The notes beneath the pieces are model-generated. The model was not told the DNA's origin and did no database searches. It saw only the letters and a list, made by a program, of their open reading frames with translations. From contig JAKSDA010000594.1 in the NCBI GenBank assembly GCA_022360315.1, forward strand, positions 1 through 64,000: DNA of 64,000 bases. Direction: 5' to 3'. This DNA is from Pseudomonadota bacterium (GTDB lineage: Bacteria > Myxococcota_A > Polyangia > Haliangiales > Haliangiaceae). The position numbers and the translations under genes were made by a program. Each line of letters starts with the position of its first letter. Positions within the stretch are counted from its first letter, which is position 1. This document shows positions 1-7,261 of this stretch, piece after piece.

Positions 1-82
1 CACTCTTGCCACTGCGCTCTATCTGCTCCAGCACTTGCCGTGCATAGTCTTTTGTCCAGCGATTCTTCTGTTTTTTGCTCAT
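1..82 (-). CDS. N-terminal fragment of an IS66-type accessory protein (TnpA-like), partial
   Basis: An ATG at 82-80 opens a frame starting MSKKQKNRWTKDYARQVLEQ and continuing IERSGKS to the window edge (27 residues visible). The pattern of basic residues, a Trp, a helix with VLE and then 'RSGKS' resembles the first helix of the helix-turn-helix proteins of IS66 elements, which help transposition. It sits just inside the GTAA terminus at 142, which fits. Only the first helix can be seen, so the family call is tentative; another transposon-borne HTH protein is possible. Confidence 0.5.
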   Translation of the reverse strand, partial: MSKKQKNRWTKDYARQVLEQIERSGKS

Positions 83-142
83 TCGGACCAGCGTGCATGC
101 CCATATTGTCGGCCCGCCATCCTTGGTTCATCGGGCGCTTAC
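1..142 (-). mobile_element. One end of an IS66-like insertion sequence, cut by the window edge
   Basis: Read on the minus strand from 142, the sequence begins GTAAGCGCCCGATGAACC. IS66-family elements characteristically start with GTAA in their terminal inverted repeats. About 60 bases further in lies the start of a gene resembling the IS66 accessory protein TnpA (82 down to 1). The other end, the transposase and the opposite inverted repeat lie outside the window, so neither completeness nor a target duplication can be judged. The boundary at 142 is inferred from the GTAA start. Confidence 0.55.
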
Positions 143-477
143 CCCGCGGAGCAACTCCGCCCAGCAGAATGACCCAGAGCAACAGCCGAGACGCTGCGGT
201 GAAGACCTCCCACAGCATTTACATCACGATACGGCCAGTCGTCGGCAATCTGTGTCCCGAGGCGGCGAAGAGCCATGGAAATGTCACCACCGCGACGCAC
301 AGATGCCTGCCCCACCGTCTCACCTGAAGAGAAACCCATCGGACAGAAACCCATTGGTTGTGGATCAAAACCAGGCGTTTCTCTTTGCGAAGCCAGCGGC
401 CGAGCCGGCCGGTATCGCCCATCTCAGCAACAGACTCGCGCTCGACCCACCGCGAACGTGCTACTGTGCAGACAGCC
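143..477. other. Intergenic stretch with no supported gene
   Basis: About 335 bases between the IS66-like end and the isomerase gene. Several short overlapping frames exist in all directions but none shows a recognisable domain or a convincing ribosome binding site. It presumably contains the promoter for the isomerase; I see no clear promoter elements. Confidence 0.5.
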
Positions 478-1545
478 ATGCAATTGCGCCTCTTGCGCCC
501 GGACAATTTTACCCCAGCTACCCGTACGCCGTGGGGTGGACGTCGCATCCTGGACCACTACAAACGCGATCTGACCATCGCCGGGGCAGCGGACCTCGAG
601 GTCTGCGGAGAATCGTGGGAAGTCTCGGTAGAGCCGTCGTTCCCATCGCGCTTTGCCGACACCGACGAGCCACTCGGCGAGGCGATTGCAAACCACCCGG
701 CGGCATGGCTGGGCCACGATGCAGTGGCGCGCGGCCAGCGCCAGACTCCGCTTCTGGTCAAACTGCTCGACGCGCGTGACAACCTGTCGGTGCAGGTCCA
801 CCCGGACGACCACGACCCAGCGCTGAACAGCGGTGAAAGCGGCAAATTCGAGAGCTGGTACATCCTCGATGCCGACGAGGGCGCGGTCGTATATATGGGC
901 TTCCGCGACGGTGTGGGCAAAAACGACGTCGAACGGTGTTTGCGCGGCAGCGGACAGCTCGATGATCTCTTGAACCCGATCCCGGTCACTCCCGGCGACG
1001 CTTTTGTGATCGCACCCGGCACCGTGCACGCGATCGCAGCCGGCATCACCCTGATCGAGCCGCAGTCGGTACTCCCGGACCGGCGTGCTGTGACCTATCG
1101 CTATTGGGATTGGAACCGCCGCTATGACAGATCGGGTGCGCAATCGCCTCGCGGCAAACCGCGCGAGCTTCACATCGACCGCGCACTGGCCGTGACCGAT
1201 TGGAATGCCCCGAGAGGCGAAGAATTCGTCGCGGCATGCCGAACCCGCAGCGAGCTCCTCGACAGCGGGCCACTGCGCCGCGAACGGGTCTCACAGTGCC
1301 GCTATTTTGTCCTCGAGCGCTGGTCCGGTACCGGCGTCCTGCGCGTGCCAGCGCAGAATGGCCTTTTGGCCGCTGTGTGCGTGGCCGGCTCGGCCCGGCT
1401 TCAGTGCCAGACCGGCGACAGCCTGATCATCAGGCGCGGTCAGAGCATCGCCGTTCCGGCCCGGGCGGGCGATATCGAGCTGATCACCGCAGACCGGGCC
1501 GAGGCCGCGGTTGAACTCCTCGTCACCCGCGCCAAGCCCCGCTAA
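478..1545 (+). CDS. manA: Type I mannose-6-phosphate isomerase-like metalloenzyme
   Basis: 355 residues from ATG 478. The upstream open frame back to 358 is low-complexity and lacks family similarity, so the start is placed at MQLRLL. The protein has the cupin core of short type I phosphomannose isomerases: LSVQVHPDD (the Gln and His are zinc ligands in the family), then GKFESWYIL, and later a GDAFVIAPGTVHAI segment carrying another metal-binding His, followed by an EPQ motif. The family interconverts mannose 6-phosphate and fructose 6-phosphate in the cytosol, feeding GDP-mannose and polysaccharide synthesis. It stands alone, convergent with the cyclopropane-synthase operon. Substrate specificity within the superfamily cannot be proved from sequence. 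Confidence 0.75.
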   Translation: MQLRLLRPDNFTPATRTPWGGRRILDHYKRDLTIAGAADLEVCGESWEVSVEPSFPSRFADTDEPLGEAIANHPAAWLGHDAVARGQRQTPLLVKLLDARDNLSVQVHPDDHDPALNSGESGKFESWYILDADEGAVVYMGFRDGVGKNDVERCLRGSGQLDDLLNPIPVTPGDAFVIAPGTVHAIAAGITLIEPQSVLPDRRAVTYRYWDWNRRYDRSGAQSPRGKPRELHIDRALAVTDWNAPRGEEFVAACRTRSELLDSGPLRRERVSQCRYFVLERWSGTGVLRVPAQNGLLAAVCVAGSARLQCQTGDSLIIRRGQSIAVPARAGDIELITADRAEAAVELLVTRAKPR

Positions 1546-1594
1546 ACGGCGCCACAGACCGGCCCGGCGGCAGAAAATCGGGCCGCAATCGAGG

Positions 1595-2944
1595 CTACAG
1601 AGGCGGCAGACTCGGCTGAGTCGGCCGATATCGCGGTTTGCCAAACGCCATCTGCACATTGCCGATGTAACGCGAGGCAAAGCCGGCCTGGCAGTAGGCC
1701 AGATAGTAGTCCCACAGCTTGATAAAGCGCTCGTCGTGGCCGAGCGCCCGCACTCGATCGAGATTCTGATGATAGCGCTGGCGCCACCTGGCCAGGGTTT
1801 CGGCATAGTGCGACGTGATGTCTTCCAGGTGGAAAAGTCGCATATCTGTCGCCCGGGTCGCCGAGTCGACCATCGCGGTAATCGACGGGATCACGCTGCC
1901 GGGAAATACGTACTGCCGGATAAAATCGACCTGACGGCGGGCGTACTCATACCGCTGATCGGCCATGGTAATGGCCTGGAGCACCATGATTCCATCGGCC
2001 GCCAGACGGTCGGACGCACCGGCGAAAAAATCATCCAGGTATTCGTGTCCCACCGCTTCGATCATCTCGATCGAAACCAGCTTGTCGTAGGTCCCGGTCA
2101 GATCGCGATAATCTTTGTCGAGCAGGGTGATGCGATCGTCGAGACCGGCCCGGCGTACCCGCTCGGAGGCGATGCGCAGCTGATCCTCGGAGATCGTCGT
2201 GGAGGTAACACGACAGCCGTAACGACTGGCCGCGTGCAGGGCAAAACTGCCCCACCCGGTGCCGATCTCGAGTACTCGGTCGCACGGACGTAGAGCCAGT
2301 TTTTTGCATATGCGATCCAGCTTGACGATCTGAGCCTGACCCAGGGTGGCCCCGGCAGACTCGAAAATGCCACACGAATAGGTCAGTGTTTCGTCGAGGA
2401 GCATGGCAAAAAAATCCACGCCGAGGTCGTAGTGGGCGTAGATATTGTCACTACTGCCGGCCCGGGTGTTCTTGCGCCGCCAATGGGAAAACCGGTAGCG
2501 CAGACGGGGCAGCCAGGTCGCAATGCCATCGAGCTCGTCGAGTACATCGGCATTATCGGCAAAAAGGCGCATCACGGCATAGAGGTCGTCGGTGGTCCAG
2601 CAACCCGCCATGTAGCCCTCTGCAGCGCCCACGCTGCCGCCCAGTGCGATCAAGCGGTAGGCGCGAGGATCGTGCACCGAGAGGACAGCCGGGGCAGCCG
2701 ACCGGGATCGATCGGCGTGCCCGCGACGGCCGCCGCGCGCGCCAAACTGGTGCCGACCATCCGCGTCCTCGATGACCAGCATACCGCGGCCAATGCGCTC
2801 GAGACGCGAAAACAGAATCCGGCGGATCAGTCGGGTGTCGAGGAGTGCGGCAGTGCGGGTGCCAATGGGACCAGCGACTGCCCGAACCGCACTGGTTTCG
2901 GGACGCGGCAGAAGATCAGAAATCCGCTTGCTCGATGTGGTCAC
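1595..2944 (-). CDS. cfa: Cyclopropane-fatty-acyl-phospholipid synthase family methyltransferase
   Basis: 449 residues. The protein has a helical N-terminal lipid-binding part, then the Cfa/CmaA methyltransferase core: YDLGVDFFAMLLDETLTYSC, the SAM-binding loop VLEIGTGWGSFALHAA, SIEMIEAVG and FIRQYVFPGS. It adds a methylene group from SAM to membrane phospholipid double bonds. Start choice: GTG 2944 overlaps the TGA of the DUF1365 gene by 4 bp and is preceded by a strong GGAGGAGG five bases away; an upstream ATG at 2959 would place that sequence inside the gene. It is third in a leftward operon with the FAD enzyme and DUF1365, a grouping that recurs in bacteria next to CarH/LitR-type light regulators, as here. 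Confidence 0.88.
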   Translation of the reverse strand: MTTSSKRISDLLPRPETSAVRAVAGPIGTRTAALLDTRLIRRILFSRLERIGRGMLVIEDADGRHQFGARGGRRGHADRSRSAAPAVLSVHDPRAYRLIALGGSVGAAEGYMAGCWTTDDLYAVMRLFADNADVLDELDGIATWLPRLRYRFSHWRRKNTRAGSSDNIYAHYDLGVDFFAMLLDETLTYSCGIFESAGATLGQAQIVKLDRICKKLALRPCDRVLEIGTGWGSFALHAASRYGCRVTSTTISEDQLRIASERVRRAGLDDRITLLDKDYRDLTGTYDKLVSIEMIEAVGHEYLDDFFAGASDRLAADGIMVLQAITMADQRYEYARRQVDFIRQYVFPGSVIPSITAMVDSATRATDMRLFHLEDITSHYAETLARWRQRYHQNLDRVRALGHDERFIKLWDYYLAYCQAGFASRYIGNVQMAFGKPRYRPTQPSLPPL

Positions 2945-3726
2945 GGCAGCCTCCTCCATCGCCCCGGCGGCGACGGGTGGGGAACAAAGGGCACACGCTT
3001 GAGCCAGAGCACGAGCGCCTGCCCATAGATCGCAGAAATGACCCGCAAGGTCATGAACGGATAACGGACGAGCGCACGGTGCAGCTGGGACGGCGTGAGC
3101 GGTCGACGCACCAGGCTGAGCGTGGCGTCAAAAATCACTCGCCCGCCCGGGTATCCCGGCTCCAGGTTCTTCATGTGCACGAGCAAACGCTCGCCGGGAG
3201 CTCGAAAATACCAATCGTAGGACAGCTCCATGGCCATGAATGGAGATACGTGGAAGCGTTTGCCAAATCGGTAGCGCTGGTTGTCGGCGCTGCCCAGATT
3301 GTCGCTCTCGCAAAGGACGTAACAATGCCGCTCGCCCCACGGCGTATTTTCGACCTCAGCCACGATGAACTCGACAGTCTGTCCAGCTCTATCATAACAG
3401 TAGTAAAAACTCACCGGATTCATCACATAACCGAAAATGCGCGGATGGGTGAGCAGGCGAATCGGCCCGTCGGGCCACTGGCCGGTCCGCTCCGCGACCA
3501 GAACACGTACCGATACATCGAGCGGAGTGCGCCGGTCGCCGAGGTGATCGGCACGGCGGAACCAGACCAGGTTGGGCCACGTGGCCGACGCCAGAGGCAT
3601 GCGGGCGAACACCGAATCGAGCTCGCCGAGGTCGAGATAGAGTTGAAACAGTGGGTAGCGAAATGCGTGCTCAGTCGGCGCATAGCGCCGATGCGACACC
3701 CAACCCCGGTAGAGACAGCTGTGCAT
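2941..3726 (-). CDS. DUF1365 family protein
   Basis: 261 residues from ATG 3726 (MHSCLYRGWVSHRR). Family hallmarks seen are the N-terminal 'LYxGxVxHxR' pattern, HAFRYPLF, the LLTHPRIFGYVMNPVSFYYC segment and the later KRFHVSPFM. The biochemical function of DUF1365 proteins is not established to my knowledge; they almost always accompany an FAD-dependent oxidoreductase and a cyclopropane synthase, as they do here, suggesting a role in modifying membrane lipids. It lies 5 bp after the FAD gene and overlaps cfa by 4 bp, so the three are very likely co-translated. Confidence 0.85.
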   Translation of the reverse strand: MHSCLYRGWVSHRRYAPTEHAFRYPLFQLYLDLGELDSVFARMPLASATWPNLVWFRRADHLGDRRTPLDVSVRVLVAERTGQWPDGPIRLLTHPRIFGYVMNPVSFYYCYDRAGQTVEFIVAEVENTPWGERHCYVLCESDNLGSADNQRYRFGKRFHVSPFMAMELSYDWYFRAPGERLLVHMKNLEPGYPGGRVIFDATLSLVRRPLTPSQLHRALVRYPFMTLRVISAIYGQALVLWLKRVPFVPHPSPPGRWRRLP

Positions 3727-3731
3727 GGCGA

Positions 3732-4982
3732 TCACGGCGCCAGCCCGAGACCAAACACCTCGCCCACGGCGAGAGCACTCTTGACCCCATCCTCGTGAAA
3801 ACCATACCCCCAGTAGGCGCCACAATACGAGGTTCGATTGCGGTTGATCAACGCGCCATGCATGGCCTGATAACGCGACGCCTCGACGGTGTAGACCGGA
3901 TGGTGGTAGCGGATTCGGCGAACGATCGCGGCCGGCTCGATCCGACTTTCTTCGTTGACCGTAACACAGGCGACCCGAGGAGCCCGCAGGCCCTGCAAAA
4001 TGTTCATGTTGTAGGTCAGAGTGACCAGGCGACGTTCGCCCGAGGGAATCAGGTAGTTCCAGCTCGACCAGGTCGCCCGCCGGGTTGGCAGAATGGACTC
4101 GTCGGTATGTAGAACCACGTCGTTGGGCTGATAGGGAAATCCGCCGAGCACTTCGCGCTCGAGCTGCGACGCATCTTCGAGCAGGCGCAGGGCCTGATCA
4201 CTGTGACAGGCCAAAACCACGTGATCGAATTCCTCGACCCGGCCATCGCCGGTCACCACAGCCGCATGGTCGGCAAATCGACGCACCGCAGCCACCGGCG
4301 TGTTGAGCCGAATAGCCCGGCGAAACGGGCGTACCAGCGGCTCGACATAGCGAGCCGAGCCGCCCCGCACGACCCGCCAGCGGAGCTGGCCAAACACACT
4401 CAGCATGCCGTGATTGGCCAAAAAACGGACCACAAACCGCATCGGAAACGAGTAGAACCGATGCGGCGGACACGACCAGATCGAGGCCCCGAGCGGGATC
4501 AAATAATGCTCGGCAAAACCCCGCGAAAATCCGGCAAAGCGCAAGTACTCGCGAACGGTAAGCTCTCTGCCCGGCGTTCGCAGCAGTGCGGGAGCCTGGT
4601 GGTTGAAGCGGGCGATGTCGACCAGCATGCGCAGGAATCCGGGCCGGACCAGATTGCGTCGCTGGGCGAATACCGTGCGCAGCGATCGACCGCTCCACTC
4701 CAGCCCGGAACGGTCACAGCGCACACTGAACGTCATCGAACTCGGCTGCGACGGAACTCCGAGAAGGTCGAGCAGCCTGGAGAACCTGGGGTAGGTGCGG
4801 CGGTTGAAGACGATAAATCCGGTATCTACCTGTCGTGGTCCATCGCCGAGATCCACCGCCACCGTGTTGGTGTGACCGCCGATGTAGTCGGCGGCCTCGA
4901 ATACCGTCACCCGGTGCTCGCGCGACAGCACACGGGCTGCCACCAGACCGGAGATACCGGACCCTATGATCGCGATTCGCAT
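3732..4982 (-). CDS. FAD-dependent amine-oxidase-like oxidoreductase
   Basis: 416 residues. The N-terminus is a classic dinucleotide-binding fold: IAIIGSGISGLVAARVLS, with the ribose-binding acidic residue in VTVFEAADYIGGHTNTV. GFIVFNRRTYPRF and the C-terminal YCGAYWGYGFHEDGVKSAL region are typical of the amine-oxidase/desaturase-like flavoproteins that sit next to DUF1365. First gene of a three-gene operon with DUF1365 and cfa, divergent from the CarH-like regulator. The substrate is unknown; a lipid acyl chain is an inference from context. Confidence 0.85.
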   Translation of the reverse strand: MRIAIIGSGISGLVAARVLSREHRVTVFEAADYIGGHTNTVAVDLGDGPRQVDTGFIVFNRRTYPRFSRLLDLLGVPSQPSSMTFSVRCDRSGLEWSGRSLRTVFAQRRNLVRPGFLRMLVDIARFNHQAPALLRTPGRELTVREYLRFAGFSRGFAEHYLIPLGASIWSCPPHRFYSFPMRFVVRFLANHGMLSVFGQLRWRVVRGGSARYVEPLVRPFRRAIRLNTPVAAVRRFADHAAVVTGDGRVEEFDHVVLACHSDQALRLLEDASQLEREVLGGFPYQPNDVVLHTDESILPTRRATWSSWNYLIPSGERRLVTLTYNMNILQGLRAPRVACVTVNEESRIEPAAIVRRIRYHHPVYTVEASRYQAMHGALINRNRTSYCGAYWGYGFHEDGVKSALAVGEVFGLGLAP

Positions 4983-5403
4983 ACTGAATCAAACAGCCTT
5001 GTCGCGCCTTAGAACGCGCCCGGAGAGTGCGCAACGAGCGCGTAGGGCGTGCATAGAGCTCGCACTGACAACTAGCCCCATGCGTTGCTTCGTACTACCC
5101 ATCGGGATACCAAATGCCTCGTCAAGGTCACCCACCCAGTCTATACCACAGAGCATGACAATACCGTTCAGCCAGACCAGTACATGCGACCGGCTCGCGG
5201 TGCAACTCGCTGCCGCCAAACGGTGGAGAAGTCTGCAAATCGGCCGTGCTATATGATGCGATGGACTGGTTTTTCGTTCGTATGGGTCAGCATAGTCGAT
5301 TTAGTCATTTTTGCAATATTGAACCGACCCAGCCTGCTATAATTGACTAAATCGTCCGTAACTTCATTGCACGCTGACCGAGTAGACGCAGGGGTCGATC
5401 AAG
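4983..5403. other. Divergent intergenic region of the light-response-type locus
   Basis: About 420 bases between the leftward FAD-oxidoreductase operon and the rightward CarH-like gene. The half near the regulator (about 5240-5360) is markedly AT-richer than its surroundings and carries the operator-like inverted repeat and promoter elements described separately. The half near 4983-5230 shows no supported gene and may be a long leader of the leftward operon. Confidence 0.6.
5288..5354. promoter_or_regulatory. Paired 11-bp operator-like motif flanking divergent promoters
   Basis: CGATTTAGTCA at 5297-5307 is repeated perfectly in inverted orientation at 5344-5354 (TGACTAAATCG), 36 bp apart. 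Between them is an extended -10 element TGCTATAAT (5335-5343) pointing at the CarH-like gene, whose start site would fall in the right-hand motif. On the other strand, TTGCAA (5316-5311) and TATGCT (5293-5288), 16 bp apart, form a possible promoter for the leftward operon with the left-hand motif inside its spacer. Binding by the CarH-like protein is inferred. Confidence 0.6.
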
Positions 5404-6270
5404 TTGCACTCTTACCGAACAGATCATGTAAATCCGGAAACGGCTGTGGCACAGGACTTACTCACCACCCGTGAGGTCGCAAAGGTACTCGGCGTGGGTA
5501 CGACGAGTATCAAGCGGTGGGCCGACTCGGGTCTTCTCCGCTGTGTGAAGACTCCGGGCGGGCACCGGCGATTTCCCCGCGATGCCGTGGAGGAGTTCAT
5601 GGCCCGGCACCGACATCAGAGTGACGGCACTGTGACCATCCCCTCGCCTGGACACTCTGACACCTTCATCGGCGAATTGACCAACGGTGTGCCGGCCGAA
5701 GTGGTGGTTCGGAAGCTGGAGGCTCAGCGTCGGGAAAAAGGATCATGGGCGGCTGTGGCCGAGGGCATGACAGACGTGCTCGAGGAGATCGGCCGATCGT
5801 GGGCGCGGGGAGACATCTCGGTCATTCAGGAGCACATTGCCTCCGAGCGATTGTCCCGTGCATTCTCTCGTTGTGCCGACAGCCTCGAGCGACACAGCGA
5901 TGCGCCTGTTGCGGCAGTGATGCTCGCCGAAGCCGACGAGCATACGCTCGGCCTTCACCTGTTGGAGCTCTGTTTGCGCGAAGCTGGTTGGAATGTGTAT
6001 TGGATTGGACGCAAGACTCCGATTCACTTCGCCTGCGAATTCATCGTCTCGCATCATGTCCAGCTTCTCGCCGTGTCGGCTTCGGAGTATTCGCGCGACT
6101 CTGCATCGCTCGCCGACCAGGCGGCACGGCTGGGGCACGCGTGTAGAAAGCGCGGCATTCCACTGCTCCTCGGTGGCTCGGGTCTATGGCCAGAAAAGCC
6201 CAACTACGGCCACCGCATGAGAAGCTTCGCCGCTCTTCGGTCCTGGTTGTCCGAGTACCGCCGACCCTGA
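5404..6270 (+). CDS. CarH/LitR-like cobalamin-binding MerR-family light-sensing repressor
   Basis: 288 residues. Residues 20-65 form a MerR-type winged helix (LTTREVAKVLGVGTTSIKRW, TPGGHRRF). Residues 100-288 form the B12-binding part: a four-helix bundle with Wx9EH (W133, E143, H144) and a Rossmann-like domain with DxHxxG (D178, H180, G183). In CarH these two His-bearing motifs hold adenosylcobalamin, letting the tetramer bind DNA in the dark and dissociate in light. Both are intact, so light- and B12-dependent repression is a reasonable prediction. The start is either TTG 5404 (preceded by CAGGGG) or GTG 5446. It is divergent from the FAD oxidoreductase-DUF1365-cfa operon, its likely target. 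Confidence 0.87.
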   Translation: MHSYRTDHVNPETAVAQDLLTTREVAKVLGVGTTSIKRWADSGLLRCVKTPGGHRRFPRDAVEEFMARHRHQSDGTVTIPSPGHSDTFIGELTNGVPAEVVVRKLEAQRREKGSWAAVAEGMTDVLEEIGRSWARGDISVIQEHIASERLSRAFSRCADSLERHSDAPVAAVMLAEADEHTLGLHLLELCLREAGWNVYWIGRKTPIHFACEFIVSHHVQLLAVSASEYSRDSASLADQAARLGHACRKRGIPLLLGGSGLWPEKPNYGHRMRSFAALRSWLSEYRRP

Positions 6271-6301
6271 TCTGGTACCGGTGGCCGCCACGGTGTGGCT
6301 G

Positions 6302-7261
6302 TCACGGAAGAAGGTCTGACCGCAAATCGAAACGCGACCAGCCGACCCCACCGTCCCTGTCGATGGCTATTAGCCAGAACACGACCTGCTCCGCATCCGG
6401 GGCGAGCCAGTTGGTCGATTGGGCGATCTCGTCGCCCAGGTCCGTGTACTCGATATCGACGTACGCATCGCCGAGCTGGCCGCCGTCGGTGTAGAGATAA
6501 ATCCGTACCGACTCGAGTGTGTCCGGTTTTTCTCGGTCGCAATTGCGGTCCAGGCTGTCGCGGTCCAGCACTGCGCTGACATCGTGGCTCAGCCCGGGAC
6601 GGAACCGCGATGGACCAGCCCTGGTATCGAGAACCAGGGATTCGACGTCGGGGTTGGTGCGCGTGATGGACCTGGTCGCAAAGCGAAGGCGTTTCACTGC
6701 GCGAGGGGGTGACCATGCGCTGTCGGCGCTATCTCCTCGCGCCTCTGCAACCACGGCCAGTTCGACGAACGAGTAGTCACAATCCGCTGTCGACTCCACG
6801 TCGGCCGGGCGGTCGACTCTTCGATCGGCCGAGTCTGGCGCATACCATTCTGGCGGCGGAAACGCACCCAGCACGTCCGCGGTGGCGATCTCGGCCGAGG
6901 TGCCGGTTGAAGCGAGCTTCAGGGCGTCTTCGGGACGGCAGTCACGAGCGGGATCGACCATCGGCCGCCACGGGTTGCACGCCCGGAAATCGACACTCCA
7001 TCCCGCTTCGCCGCCGTCGCCACCACGAGCCGTACCATCACCACTCTGTGCATCGGCAACGATTCGAGTGTCCGCGACCAGAGCGGTGAGCGTGGCGCTT
7101 CCGGCCAGACTCACTACCGGTGGATCGGCGCGAATCGCCAGGATACGCGGCTCGTTGATCAGGGACGAGGGACTATCGCTGTCATCGTCGCACGCCGCAC
7201 CAGCCCCGATCACTGCCAAAACGGCGAGCCAAAAGCGAGGATACACCGATAGTCCGGTCAC
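6302..7261 (-). CDS. Hypothetical lipoprotein co-transcribed with a TonB-dependent receptor
   Basis: 319 residues from GTG 7261, which overlaps the TGA of the upstream receptor gene as GTGA. A hydrophobic leader ends in a lipobox-like AGAAC at Cys24, so the protein is probably lipid-anchored in the envelope. After an acidic linker the sequence (EPRILAIRADPPVVSLAGSA) resembles an Ig-like beta-sandwich entry, but I do not recognise a family. Position directly behind the receptor suggests a partner surface or periplasmic lipoprotein, analogous to receptor-lipoprotein pairs, but without homology evidence. Confidence 0.7.
   Translation of the reverse strand: MTGLSVYPRFWLAVLAVIGAGAACDDDSDSPSSLINEPRILAIRADPPVVSLAGSATLTALVADTRIVADAQSGDGTARGGDGGEAGWSVDFRACNPWRPMVDPARDCRPEDALKLASTGTSAEIATADVLGAFPPPEWYAPDSADRRVDRPADVESTADCDYSFVELAVVAEARGDSADSAWSPPRAVKRLRFATRSITRTNPDVESLVLDTRAGPSRFRPGLSHDVSAVLDRDSLDRNCDREKPDTLESVRIYLYTDGGQLGDAYVDIEYTDLGDEIAQSTNWLAPDAEQVVFWLIAIDRDGGVGWSRFDLRSDLLP

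Noticed and set aside
4989..5219. 76-residue minus-strand frame in the leader of the FAD oxidoreductase operon
   Set aside because: No recognisable domain or ribosome binding site; composition not convincing.
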